64,000 bases of DNA from Lachnospiraceae bacterium MA2020 (lineage in GTDB: Bacteria; Bacillota; Clostridia; Lachnospirales; Lachnospiraceae). The stretch lies in contig JQKK01000003.1 of the NCBI GenBank assembly GCA_000746015.1, positions 124,001-188,000 on the forward strand. The letters are read 5' to 3'. Shown here one piece after another: positions 40,187-49,103 of the stretch. A program made the position numbers and the translations under genes. The notes beneath the pieces were generated by a model. That model was given only the letters and a program-made list of their open reading frames with translations, was not told where the DNA came from and did not search any database. Every line of letters begins with the position of its first letter. The first letter of the stretch is position 1.

Positions 40187-42724
40187 ATGAATTTATTCAT
40201 GAGGGATTCTAAAAAGAGTATCAAAGGGGTTTATGTGGTAAGGCATATTATATGTCTGGCCTTTATTATTGTACTTTGCGTGGCAGGTGCTTATTTTAGA
40301 CAGGTTTCGACGCAAGGGGCTGAGCGGAAGGGAAACGTGCTGTTTTTAAGTGGATTTTCACCGAAGTATTTTGGCTGTGCAGAGAAAATAGATGGCATCG
40401 CAGAGGGATTATATGATATTGGAGCTGAGTTTGATGTAGAGTACATGGACTCTCTTAGGTATGACCGAAAAGACAATATAGACAGTTTTCGTGAGAGATT
40501 GAATTTTAAGCTTAGAAATCTTGCAAAGTACAATGCGATAGTCGCATCTGATGATGAGTCGTTGAGCTTTATCATAGACAATCAGAAAGAGATGTTTGAT
40601 AAGATACCGGTGTTTTTCTATGGTGTAAGCTCTACAGACAGGGTTATGAGGTCAAATAGAAATCCTTTTGTAAAGGGTGTGGCTGATGAATATTCACTTG
40701 TGCAGAACATCAGACTGGCAGAAACGCTTAATCCTGACATACGCAGGATAGTGCTTCTTGCAGATGATACTATAGGCGGTTTCAGCAAAAGGGAGCGGTT
40801 TGAATCATTAAGGGCAGAGTATGCTAAGATCAAATTTGAAGTGGTAGACAGTTCTTCATATACATTTGATGAGCTTCAAAGTCTTATAGAAAGCTTTGAT
40901 GCAAAAGATACGTCGGTCATATTTGAGGGAATGTGTCATGACAGAAATGGGAAGTACTACGATGCTTTTGAGCAAATTCAGTTTCTTAAGGAATTTTGTC
41001 ATGCTCCTGTTTTTTCAAGCAATCCGGAGCTGGTAGGAGAGGTTGCTGTCGGGGGATATGCAATCTCTTATTATGAAGCGGGAAAGATTATGTCGCAGGC
41101 AATTGGTGAAGTGCTTGACGGAGTTGCAATAGGCAATGTCAAGCTCGTCAACAATGTGCCTTATTATTATCTTTTTGACTATGAAAAGATGCGTGAGTTT
41201 GGCTATACCATGGCGGCACTTCCGTCAGATACGGTATACATGAACAGCTATTCAAAAGATCCTATAAAGAATAAGTATGTTATCTACGGTCTGGTCGTTG
41301 CGCAGGCTATATTGTTTATAGGGATAATAGTATTTATTGTCTGGTTCCGACGTCGTCAGAAGATACATATTGAGCTTAAAAAATCACGTGACAGTCTCAT
41401 TGAGTCTGAGAGCAGACTACAGGTCCAATATGACAGAATGGAGTATATCGCAACTCATGATTATCTTACCGGTCTTTTGAACAGACAGACTTTCATGGAT
41501 AAGATGGCAGCCGAGCTCATAAGCAAGGATAACGCTGCTTTTATAATAATCGATGTCGATGACTTTAAGGAAATCAATGATACTATCGGTCATCATTACG
41601 GAGACGAGCTCTTAAAGCAGATAGCAGACCGGATAGTTAGGCTCAGCCCAAAAGATTCCACAGCTTCGCGCTTTGGTGGGGATGAGTTTATTGTCTGCGT
41701 GAACAGACTTGATACAGAAGAAAAACTGAATGAATATATTGATAAATTTCAGTATATGATGCACCAGAAGTTTGTTGTAAATGGAAAAAACACTTATTTA
41801 AATTTCAGCTTGGGTGTAACTATGTATCCGCGTGATGGAAGCGTGATAAATGATCTTGTTGCTAATGCGGACCTTGCACTTGCGACAGCCAAGACAAGTG
41901 GCAAGGATATATGTTCAATTTTCCATGAGTCAATGAAGATAGAGGCAAAAAAGAAGAAAGAGATAGAAGAAAGCCTTCGCCGTGCGCTTGTAAATGATGA
42001 GTTTGAAGCATATTATCAGCCGAAAGTGGCATGCGACTCACATAAAGTAATAGGATTTGAGGCACTTATAAGGATCAAAGGCTCTGAGACAGGTCCTTCT
42101 GAGTTCATTCCGATCGCAGAGGAGACAGGTCTGATCATGCCTATAGACAGATGGATCACTAAAGAAGTGATATCTCAGCTTTCTGAATGGAAGAAGATGG
42201 GGCTTGCCAATGTGCCGGTTTCTGTCAACTACTCGGTAAAGCAGCTTAGAGATAATGGATTTGTAGACTATGTTGCCTCACTTTTGAGTACTTATGATGT
42301 AGAGCCTGAGCTCCTTGATTTTGAGATCACAGAGGGTATCCTTTTGGAAGAAGGCGAAGAGACCAAGACTTTTTTGGATACCATGCACGATATGGGCATA
42401 AGTTTTTCACTTGATGACTTTGGAACTGGCTATTCTTCTTTGAATTACTTAAATTATCTTGAGGTAGATACAGTAAAACTTGACAAGTCCATGATAGACA
42501 GATATCTCATGCATGACGACGAAGTTATAGCGTGTACTATAGCGTTGGTTCATTCACTAAAGATGAAGATAGTCGCAGAGGGCATAGATAATTATGATGA
42601 TTATAAGCGTATAAAGGAATGTGGATGTGACTATATTCAGGGAAATATCTTTGGAAAGCCTATGAATAAATCTGATGCGACAGCAATTCATGATAAGACA
42701 CTGGACGTACCAAGGAACATATGA
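40187..42724 (+). CDS. Membrane GGDEF-EAL c-di-GMP enzyme with ABC-substrate-binding-like sensor
   Basis: An 845-residue receptor. Helix ~14-35; an extracytoplasmic domain ~45-340 resembling the ABC_sub_bind periplasmic fold (GNVLFLSGFSPKYFG, VPIVFYGVS-like IPVFFYGVSSTD); helix ~363-385; coiled coil; GGDEF domain with intact SRFGGDEFIVCV; EAL domain with FEALIRIKG, DDFGTGYSSLNYL and VAEGIDNYDD. Both catalytic motifs look complete, so synthesis and breakdown of c-di-GMP are both possible and the sensor may select between them. Ligand unknown. Confidence 0.9.
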   Translation: MNLFMRDSKKSIKGVYVVRHIICLAFIIVLCVAGAYFRQVSTQGAERKGNVLFLSGFSPKYFGCAEKIDGIAEGLYDIGAEFDVEYMDSLRYDRKDNIDSFRERLNFKLRNLAKYNAIVASDDESLSFIIDNQKEMFDKIPVFFYGVSSTDRVMRSNRNPFVKGVADEYSLVQNIRLAETLNPDIRRIVLLADDTIGGFSKRERFESLRAEYAKIKFEVVDSSSYTFDELQSLIESFDAKDTSVIFEGMCHDRNGKYYDAFEQIQFLKEFCHAPVFSSNPELVGEVAVGGYAISYYEAGKIMSQAIGEVLDGVAIGNVKLVNNVPYYYLFDYEKMREFGYTMAALPSDTVYMNSYSKDPIKNKYVIYGLVVAQAILFIGIIVFIVWFRRRQKIHIELKKSRDSLIESESRLQVQYDRMEYIATHDYLTGLLNRQTFMDKMAAELISKDNAAFIIIDVDDFKEINDTIGHHYGDELLKQIADRIVRLSPKDSTASRFGGDEFIVCVNRLDTEEKLNEYIDKFQYMMHQKFVVNGKNTYLNFSLGVTMYPRDGSVINDLVANADLALATAKTSGKDICSIFHESMKIEAKKKKEIEESLRRALVNDEFEAYYQPKVACDSHKVIGFEALIRIKGSETGPSEFIPIAEETGLIMPIDRWITKEVISQLSEWKKMGLANVPVSVNYSVKQLRDNGFVDYVASLLSTYDVEPELLDFEITEGILLEEGEETKTFLDTMHDMGISFSLDDFGTGYSSLNYLNYLEVDTVKLDKSMIDRYLMHDDEVIACTIALVHSLKMKIVAEGIDNYDDYKRIKECGCDYIQGNIFGKPMNKSDATAIHDKTLDVPRNI

Positions 42725-42826
42725 TTGTAAAAGACGGACGAAAATCATTCAGGCGCCCTCGTCCTATAGACTCAGGCACCATCTGATTTCCGGTGCATTT
42801 GCACGTTATATCATGTCTATATTGCA

Positions 42827-43032
42827 ACAAAATCCCGGCAACGAATATTCTTTCGCATTCCGGCTCGCGCTTTTAGCGTTGAACTAACTTTTAACTACAA
42901 CTAATGCCACAAGACGATTCACTCAAGATCAAGAGTTCATCGCTTGTGGCATAAGTTTTCGTAAAAAGTGGATTTCAACTGAGCGCTTGACACGAGAATG
43001 CTACAGAAAAAGTTCGTTGTCGGGATTTTTGT
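42827..43032. repeat. Long-hairpin element E2 (206 bp)
   Basis: Ends ACAAAATCCCG / CGGGATTTTTGT pair; CGCATTCCGGCTCG pairs with ACACGAGAATGC in part; the core ATGCCACAAG / CTTGTGGCAT is perfect. It has no gene. It is ~75-80% identical to the reverse complement of E3 (46233-46431) and shares landmarks with E1. It fills most of the 317-nt gap 42725-43041. Confidence 0.75.
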
Positions 43033-43041
43033 CTTACATAA

Positions 43042-43245
43042 TCATTTCTTATTACTCAGTCCCACAAGGTAGTCAAGTGAAACATGGTAATACTGCGCAA
43101 GTATTATTGCATACGATAGTGGTAGTTCACGAATTCCTTTTTCATATCTGCGGTAAACTTCACGCTGGCAATGCAAAAGGTCAGCTATATCTTGCTGAGT
43201 CAGATCATTATCAATTCTTAAGTCTTCAATTCTTTGCCAACGCAT
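43042..43245 (-). CDS. Small XRE-family regulator
   Basis: A 67-residue protein that is essentially one Cro/C1 helix-turn-helix (RIDNDLTQQDIADLLHCQREVYRRYEKGIRELP) and a short tail. ATG 43245 is preceded by GGAGG at good spacing; a longer in-frame start lies inside the operator and is unlikely. It is divergent from the glycosyltransferase genes and probably represses them. Confidence 0.85.
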   Translation of the reverse strand: MRWQRIEDLRIDNDLTQQDIADLLHCQREVYRRYEKGIRELPLSYAIILAQYYHVSLDYLVGLSNKK

Positions 43246-43258
43246 AGAATACCTCCTA

Positions 43259-43320
43259 TTGGAAATACTACCAAACGGTGGTATAATATTTGATGTTATG
43301 CCACCATACGGTTGCATAAT
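43259..43320 (+). promoter_or_regulatory. Glycosyltransferase promoter with two ACC-N4-GGT operators
   Basis: TTGGAA (43259-43264), 17 bp, TATAAT (43282-43287). The direct repeats ACCAAACGGTGGTATAAT (43270-43287) and ACCATACGGTTGCATAAT (43303-43320) match at 15 of 18 positions, are 33 bp apart (about three turns) and each holds the palindrome ACC-N4-GGT. They are likely binding sites for the adjacent XRE protein. Confidence 0.6.
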
Positions 43321-43364
43321 TGGTATATTTTATACAAGTTATTTGAAAAATCAGGGAGGAATGC

Positions 43365-44072
43365 ATGGAAACGCTATATGTAGTTATGCCTGCTTATAAC
43401 GAAGAGGATAATATTAGGGGTGTTATAGAGCAGTGGTATCCGGTATTGGAAGGAAAATCAGATGAGTCAAGGATAGTTATTGCGGATAGTGGAAGCAAAG
43501 ATCGAACACATGAAATATTGGTAGAACTAAAGGAGACTAATTATCCGAAAATTGATTTTTTATCGGATACGAATCAATTTCATGGCCCAAAGGTAATTGC
43601 TCTTTATGATTATGCGATAAAGATGGGAGCAGATTACATATTTCAAACAGATTCTGATGGACAGACTAACCCGGATGAGTTCAATGAATTTTGGGCATCT
43701 CGTTCAGAATATGATGGTATTTTTGGAAACAGAACGGTAAGAGGTGACGGAAAAGACAGGGCATTTGTGGAACATGTTGTATGTACATTGCTTAGGCTTT
43801 ATTTTGGAGTAAATGTACCTGATGCAAACGCTCCTTTTAGATTGATGAAGGCAGAGGTTGTGAAGAAGTATTTATACCGAATGCCGAAGGATTACAATTT
43901 GCCTAATATTATGATGACAACATATTTCGCTCATAATAATGAAAAAATGACGTTTAAAGAGATAACATTTAAGCCTCGACAGGCAGGAGTAAATTCTGTA
44001 AATATTCCAAGGATAATAAAAATAGGTTGGAAGGCTTTGGGAGACTTTAGATATTTTAAAAGGAATATGTAA
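43365..44072 (+). CDS. Glycosyltransferase family 2
   Basis: A 235-residue enzyme with the GT-A opening VVMPAYNEEDNIRGVIEQW, IVIADSGSKDRTHEI and the D-x-D type QTDSDGQTNPDEF. It has no membrane helix and resembles polyprenyl-phosphate mannosyl/glucosyl transferases that load sugars on lipid carriers. The next gene, 3 nt later, is a membrane glycosyltransferase that could use such a lipid-linked sugar. GGGAGG precedes the ATG. AT-rich. Confidence 0.88.
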   Translation: METLYVVMPAYNEEDNIRGVIEQWYPVLEGKSDESRIVIADSGSKDRTHEILVELKETNYPKIDFLSDTNQFHGPKVIALYDYAIKMGADYIFQTDSDGQTNPDEFNEFWASRSEYDGIFGNRTVRGDGKDRAFVEHVVCTLLRLYFGVNVPDANAPFRLMKAEVVKKYLYRMPKDYNLPNIMMTTYFAHNNEKMTFKEITFKPRQAGVNSVNIPRIIKIGWKALGDFRYFKRNM

Positions 44073-44075
44073 ATT

Positions 44076-46214
44076 ATGAAGGGGAAAAGATTATTTGCAG
44101 TTGTTTTTGGTTTGATATGGCTTGTTGCTATGTTATTGATGATAAGGAGTAGGACTAAGCTCACTTATATAGAATGTAAATATGAAAATGAGGTTTCAAG
44201 CAACTATATAGAAATAAAAGATAATTCGACTTGTATGGAACAACATTTTTTTGCACCTTATGATATTATCCATGGCATAGCGATAAAGATAGGAACATTT
44301 CAAAGAGACAATAATTCTATTTGGAAAATATCCATTATTAAGGGCGAGAACAATGAAATAGCATATAGCAAGAATTATAACGCCAGTTTATTAGTTGATA
44401 ATGAGTTTCATCTTTTTAAATTTGATAAAAGGATAAGAGTTAGCAAAGGTGAAGACTATATAATTAGAATTTCACCTGTAAAGGTGAATGAGGATACAAG
44501 TCTTGCTTTTTATTCAGGAGAGAATCAAGAATATAGTTATCTTAAACTAAATGGTGTTGAACGCAATGATGTATTGTGCTTTTCAGTATATGGTGGGGAT
44601 GTTGATAATTGGTGGCTGTTTTACAATTTGTTTTTGGCAATCATGATTAGTATTGTAACTGCCAGAGGATACATTATTCTTTCAAAGAAGCAAAAGCTAA
44701 TGTCCGACATTGTTTTTGGCGGAATGATTACGGCATGTATTGTTCTTCTTCTTTTAAATTCGTTTGCAGTATCAGGCACGTTTACTGATGAATGGGATAA
44801 CATACGTGGTGGAATGGTCATTGCAAAGGGCGGAGTATTGTATAGGGATTATGTTACGCAGCATACTCCTGTTATGTATTATCTCTGTGGGATTTTTGCA
44901 ATGCTGGGAGCTGGTTCTTTACAGCAATTTAGATTATCGTATTATTTCTTTGAAGCAGTAATATGGGGACTTTTATATGTAAGACATGCTAAAAATATCG
45001 GAAAAAAGAAAATGATAATTCTTGCATCGTTAGAATGCATATTTGTCAGTTCTGTTTTAGGAGCCTCTCAGGGATATATGATCCTTTCAGATGGAATGCA
45101 GGGAATATGTATGGTTGCATTGCTTTTGGAATTTTTGGGATACTATCGAGATAATGAAATAGATTGGAAAAGATCAATCATAATATCTTTATCCGTATGG
45201 GGAAGTTTTGGATCGGCATTCATAAGTGCATATGCTATCCTTTTTGTAGTAATAATCTTTTTGATACTTGAAATTGTTTATATCTCTAAAGTGAAAATTA
45301 AACCAATAGATTTGATTAAAAGATATTATAGATTATTGCTGAGTATGATAATTCCTTTTATTGCAGCAGCCTTGTATTTTAAGCTTAATCATTCACTGAA
45401 AAGAGCATTTGAACAGTTCTATTTATTTAATAGAGAAGTATATTCGAAGTATACATCAATTGGAGATAATTTATTTGAGCCTTTTATAACATCGGCACAG
45501 AACTTTTTTGGAATAATAGCTGATGAGTTTAATGCTATAATTGTTTCAACAGCTACTAATGCAGATATACTTCAATTTGCTATTGCTACAGTTGCTACTA
45601 CAGTTATTGTAACAATGTGTATAAAGAAAAAGTATATTGAAAGTTTGCCACTGTTTTTGGTAATGATTTTTTCAGCTTCACGAGGGTATGGTTTTCATGG
45701 TATTGCTGCATGGTATGTAGCAATAATGATAATATCATTATACGGAGAAGATATATTGCAATCATGTATAAAAAAGATAGCAATTCCATCAACAATTCTC
45801 ATAGGTATTTTTTTATTGAGCTTATATGCTAGGTCTGTTGGCACAAATTTGTTATATGAACAGCAACCCGTTTCTGAAATTGAAAGCAGGGTAATTGGTT
45901 TGACGGACGAGAACGAGGACATACTGATCGATGTATACTGTAATGATACAATATACTATTGCTATAAAAACAGATATCCAGCAAACAGGGCATGTTATAT
46001 GCTGGCATGGTACATGGATTGGTATGAGCAGGATACTATAGATGACTTAAATTTAAAAAATCCTCGTGTTGTAATATACAATCCTGATCAGGAAGTATGG
46101 TCATATAAGTATTATACGGATTCCTTTTGTAAAGAATTAAAAAAGAATTATAGTCAAATTTCAGATAATCCGGATGATGGATGGAAATATAGGGTTTGGA
46201 AGAGAAATTCGTAA
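44076..46214 (+). CDS. Membrane glycosyltransferase, GT39/ArnT-like (GT-C fold)
   Basis: A 712-residue protein. A single N-terminal helix and ~150-residue outside domain (beta-rich, ~30-175) precede about ten membrane helices and a final soluble domain (~610-712). After a membrane helix the TDEWDN motif is where GT-C enzymes keep their catalytic acid, with later RDYVTQHTPVMYYLCG resembling the ArnT/PMT-like block. It would move sugar from a lipid carrier to a glycan or protein outside. Paired with the GT2 gene; AT-rich and probably acquired. Confidence 0.75.
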   Translation: MKGKRLFAVVFGLIWLVAMLLMIRSRTKLTYIECKYENEVSSNYIEIKDNSTCMEQHFFAPYDIIHGIAIKIGTFQRDNNSIWKISIIKGENNEIAYSKNYNASLLVDNEFHLFKFDKRIRVSKGEDYIIRISPVKVNEDTSLAFYSGENQEYSYLKLNGVERNDVLCFSVYGGDVDNWWLFYNLFLAIMISIVTARGYIILSKKQKLMSDIVFGGMITACIVLLLLNSFAVSGTFTDEWDNIRGGMVIAKGGVLYRDYVTQHTPVMYYLCGIFAMLGAGSLQQFRLSYYFFEAVIWGLLYVRHAKNIGKKKMIILASLECIFVSSVLGASQGYMILSDGMQGICMVALLLEFLGYYRDNEIDWKRSIIISLSVWGSFGSAFISAYAILFVVIIFLILEIVYISKVKIKPIDLIKRYYRLLLSMIIPFIAAALYFKLNHSLKRAFEQFYLFNREVYSKYTSIGDNLFEPFITSAQNFFGIIADEFNAIIVSTATNADILQFAIATVATTVIVTMCIKKKYIESLPLFLVMIFSASRGYGFHGIAAWYVAIMIISLYGEDILQSCIKKIAIPSTILIGIFLLSLYARSVGTNLLYEQQPVSEIESRVIGLTDENEDILIDVYCNDTIYYCYKNRYPANRACYMLAWYMDWYEQDTIDDLNLKNPRVVIYNPDQEVWSYKYYTDSFCKELKKNYSQISDNPDDGWKYRVWKRNS

Positions 46215-46232
46215 GCTTAATGATAGCAATCA

Positions 46233-46431
46233 GAAATACCGACAACGTTTTTTCTGGAGTATCCACATGTCGAGTGCTCAGTTGAAATCCACTTCTTACG
46301 AAAACTTATGTTACAAACGATGAGCTCCTAATCGTGAGCGAATCGTTGTGTGACATTAGTTGTAGTTAGAAGTTAGTTCAACGATAAAAGCACGAGCTGG
46401 GATACGGAAGGATAATCGTTGTCGGTATTTC
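46233..46431. repeat. Long-hairpin element E3 (199 bp)
   Basis: Ends pair perfectly over 15 bp (GAAATACCGACAACG / CGTTGTCGGTATTTC), and the arms pair through most of their length. Its reverse complement aligns with E2. It fills most of the 358-nt gap 46215-46572; the rest is an AT-rich leader for the cyclophilin gene. Confidence 0.75.
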
Positions 46432-46572
46432 GCCATGTAATCATAAAAACCAAAATGCGTAACTGTCCAACTTTACTATATTTAGAAGTTTTGAAATCTT
46501 AATGATTCTTAGTTGATAAATATTCAAATTAAGTGTATCATGTTATAGAATTTTTTATTTCGGAGGTTTAAG

Positions 46573-47109
46573 ATGTCAGACGTTAAGAATCCTATTGTTA
46601 CTATTACAATGGAAAATGGCGATGTTATGAAGGCTGAGCTTTATCCTGAGATCGCACCAAATACTGTAAATAACTTCGTTTCACTTATAAATCAGAAGTA
46701 TTATGATGGAATAATCTTCCACAGGGTGATCAACGGCTTTATGCTTCAGGGTGGTGATCCTACAGGTACAGGTGCAGGCGGTCCTGGATATTCTATCAAG
46801 GGTGAGTTCTCACACAATGGATTTACCAATGACTTAAAGCACACACCTGGTGTTCTTTCAATGGCACGTACCATGATCCCTGATTCAGCAGGTTCTCAGT
46901 TCTTCATCATGCACAAAGCAGCTCCTCACCTTGATGGCGAGTATGCTGCATTCGGCAAGATCATTGAGGGTATGGATATTGTAAACAAGATCGCTGAGAC
47001 AGATACAGATTTCTCAGATCGTCCGCTTAACGAGCAGAAGATGGCATCTGTTACTGTTGAGACATTTGGCGTTGAGTATCCGGAGCCAGAGAAGCTTCCG
47101 GAAATGTGA
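46573..47109 (+). CDS. Cyclophilin-type peptidyl-prolyl isomerase
   Basis: A 178-residue cytosolic cyclophilin with FHRVINGFMLQGGDPTGTG (active-site Arg and Gln) and SAGSQFFIMHKAAPHLDGEYAAFGK. It speeds proline isomerisation in folding. No signal peptide. CGGAGG precedes the ATG. Its terminator hairpin lies inside the convergent kinase gene. Confidence 0.95.
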   Translation: MSDVKNPIVTITMENGDVMKAELYPEIAPNTVNNFVSLINQKYYDGIIFHRVINGFMLQGGDPTGTGAGGPGYSIKGEFSHNGFTNDLKHTPGVLSMARTMIPDSAGSQFFIMHKAAPHLDGEYAAFGKIIEGMDIVNKIAETDTDFSDRPLNEQKMASVTVETFGVEYPEPEKLPEM

Positions 47110-48180
47110 TCAAAGAGTTATCACGAAAGTGCATCCGTTATCGGGTGCACTTTTTACTTCTATAGTGCCGTTGTAAAGATCAACTATCCTTTTTACAACC
47201 GTGAGTCCGAGACCGTTTCCTTCAGTAGAGTGGGAAGTGTCGGCCTGATAGAATTTGTCGTAGATCCGGTTTAGCTGCTCGGGTGTCATACCGATACCAT
47301 TGTCAGAAACGGTAAAGATAAGGGTATGAATATCATCAGATGCTCTGCGCAGTGATACGGAAATATCACCGTTATGAGGCGAGAATTTGATAGAATTATC
47401 AAGCAGGTTTATGCATAGCTGACTCAAAAGATTGCCATCACCTCTGTATGTTATCTCTTCAAGGTCTATATTAAGGCAAATATTTTTTGCACTCCATTTG
47501 GATTCCAAAACAAGTATATCGTGGCGTATAAGCTCTGCAAAGTTAAAATCTGTATTGTTTGTCTGTATGGTATGCTGCTCGAGTTTTGACAGATTAAGGA
47601 CATTTGTGGCAAGGTTTGTAAGCCTTGTTGACTCTTCTATTATGATATCGAGGTACTCATTTCTTTCCTTGTCAGTGAGATTGTTCTTTTTTAAGAGTTT
47701 TGCAAATCCCTTTATTGAAACAATAGGTGTTTTAAACTCATGAGAAAAGTTGTTTATGAAGTCAGAGCGGAACATTTCGTTATTCTGAAGCTCCTCAGCT
47801 AGCTGGTTTAGTGATGTTACAAGCTGGCGGGCAGATTCGGGTGCATATTTTCCGCAAGAGAGGCGCATCGAAAAATCGCCTTCTGCAAGACTGTTTATCC
47901 CATCAATAACTTTTGTAAATGGCTTCATGGGAAATCTCATGATCAGAGAAGTAAATATGACACCTGCAAGCATGCTTATAATTATCATACTTAAAAAATA
48001 TGAAGTGATTGAGATAGGCAATATAGTATTTTTACTTATCGCATCGCTATGTTTAAGTACATAGGCCGTGACGATCGCTGCAATAAGCTGTCCTATTGTC
48101 ATAAAGCTAAAGATAAAGGCACTTATTAAAAATGTTGGATTTTTGGTTTTTCTTAGAGCTTTATTTTTGTTATTTATCAT
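47110..48180 (-). CDS. Two-component sensor histidine kinase
   Basis: A 356-residue kinase: two membrane helices (~13-40 and ~52-80) with a short loop between, HAMP domain, HisKA with FSHEFKTPIVSIKGFA, and HATPase with NLLDNSIKFS, DNGIGM and GNGLGLTV. Follows its response regulator gene by 10 nt on the same strand. The pair is divergent from an RND efflux operon, its likely target. Confidence 0.93.
   Translation of the reverse strand: MINNKNKALRKTKNPTFLISAFIFSFMTIGQLIAAIVTAYVLKHSDAISKNTILPISITSYFLSMIIISMLAGVIFTSLIMRFPMKPFTKVIDGINSLAEGDFSMRLSCGKYAPESARQLVTSLNQLAEELQNNEMFRSDFINNFSHEFKTPIVSIKGFAKLLKKNNLTDKERNEYLDIIIEESTRLTNLATNVLNLSKLEQHTIQTNNTDFNFAELIRHDILVLESKWSAKNICLNIDLEEITYRGDGNLLSQLCINLLDNSIKFSPHNGDISVSLRRASDDIHTLIFTVSDNGIGMTPEQLNRIYDKFYQADTSHSTEGNGLGLTVVKRIVDLYNGTIEVKSAPDNGCTFVITL
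47129..47155 (+). terminator. Terminator of cyclophilin gene inside the kinase gene
   Basis: GTGCATCCG / CGGGTGCAC with a TTAT loop followed by TTTTT on the plus strand. The sequence also encodes the last residues of the kinase on the other strand. Confidence 0.85.
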
Positions 48181-48190
48181 ATATATCCCT

Positions 48191-48877
48191 TCATTTATCA
48201 GCAGCTGTTATGACTGCCCGGTATCCAAGACCTCTTACGGTTTCAATACTGAATTCTTCATATTTCTCAAATCGTTTTCTGAGTCTGTTTATGTGTACAG
48301 TTACTGTACTGTCTCCTGACTCACTATCCATTCCCCAAAATTCATCCATTAGCTGCAGACGGGTAAAGATTTTGCCGGGAGATGATAATAGTTTATAGAG
48401 GAGCAGAAACTCTTTTTTAGGTATCTGCTGAGGCTCATCATCACCTTTTTTTATGGAATAGCTGTCGTAGTCAAGTGTGACAGTTCCGATCTTTAAGAGA
48501 TGTTCTGTAGTTATCTTGGCGCGTCTAAGCAAAGCCTGTATACGAAGGAGCATTTCTTCCTCATCGACCGGCTTTGTGATATAGTCATCAGTTCCGACTC
48601 TGAAACCTTGTTTGATATCATCAGGCATATATTTTGCACTTACCATAAGTATAGGGGTAGTGGCATCGCAGCTGCGAAGCTCACTTGCAAAAGTATATCC
48701 ATCCATCACAGGCATCATGATATCAAGAACGATAAGGTCAATCTGCTGATTTTCCATTATATCAAATGCCTTTAATCCGTTTTCGGCAGTGAAAGTATTA
48801 TATCCGGCATTGGTTAAAACTGCCTCAAAAAGTCTTCTTGTGTTTTTATCATCTTCGATAATGAGAATATTGAACAT
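48191..48877 (-). CDS. OmpR/PhoB-family response regulator
   Basis: A 228-residue protein with REC domain (LIIEDDKNTRR, LDIMMPVMDG, KPVDEEEM) and a C-terminal winged helix (~130-228) with RLQLMDEFWG and TVTVHINRLRKRFE and VRGLGYRAV. It binds DNA when phosphorylated. Divergent from the RND operon at 49104. Confidence 0.95.
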   Translation of the reverse strand: MFNILIIEDDKNTRRLFEAVLTNAGYNTFTAENGLKAFDIMENQQIDLIVLDIMMPVMDGYTFASELRSCDATTPILMVSAKYMPDDIKQGFRVGTDDYITKPVDEEEMLLRIQALLRRAKITTEHLLKIGTVTLDYDSYSIKKGDDEPQQIPKKEFLLLYKLLSSPGKIFTRLQLMDEFWGMDSESGDSTVTVHINRLRKRFEKYEEFSIETVRGLGYRAVITAADK

Positions 48878-49103
48878 ACAAACCCCTTTTTTACAATTTA
48901 ATTTAGTGTTAATATATTTATCAGGGTTAAAAGCAACTCTGAAGCATATACTATCACTCGTTTATAAAATTAGAATAAACTATGGATTTCATTTTGAAAA
49001 GTTTATTTTGGGTTTATAAAGTTAGGTTATTATCAACGTGAAAATCGTAGTGTGCGCATAAATGCTGCACATTTATAGATACAAAACACGAGGAGGAAGT
49101 AAC

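Larger units (their letters stand above)
42827..46431. mobile_element. Cassette between inverted long-hairpin elements
   Basis: E2 and E3 lie in opposite orientation at the two ends of a segment with an XRE regulator, a GT2 and a membrane glycosyltransferase. The genes are more AT-rich than the flanks. No transposase is encoded. This is a possible non-autonomous transposable or recombining unit carrying surface-glycan genes; the flanks show no target-site duplication that I could verify. Confidence 0.5.

Noticed and set aside
42725-43041. Short open frame 42987-43247 across E2
   Set aside because: It overlaps the XRE gene on the other strand and the palindromic repeat, and shows no domain or ribosome site.
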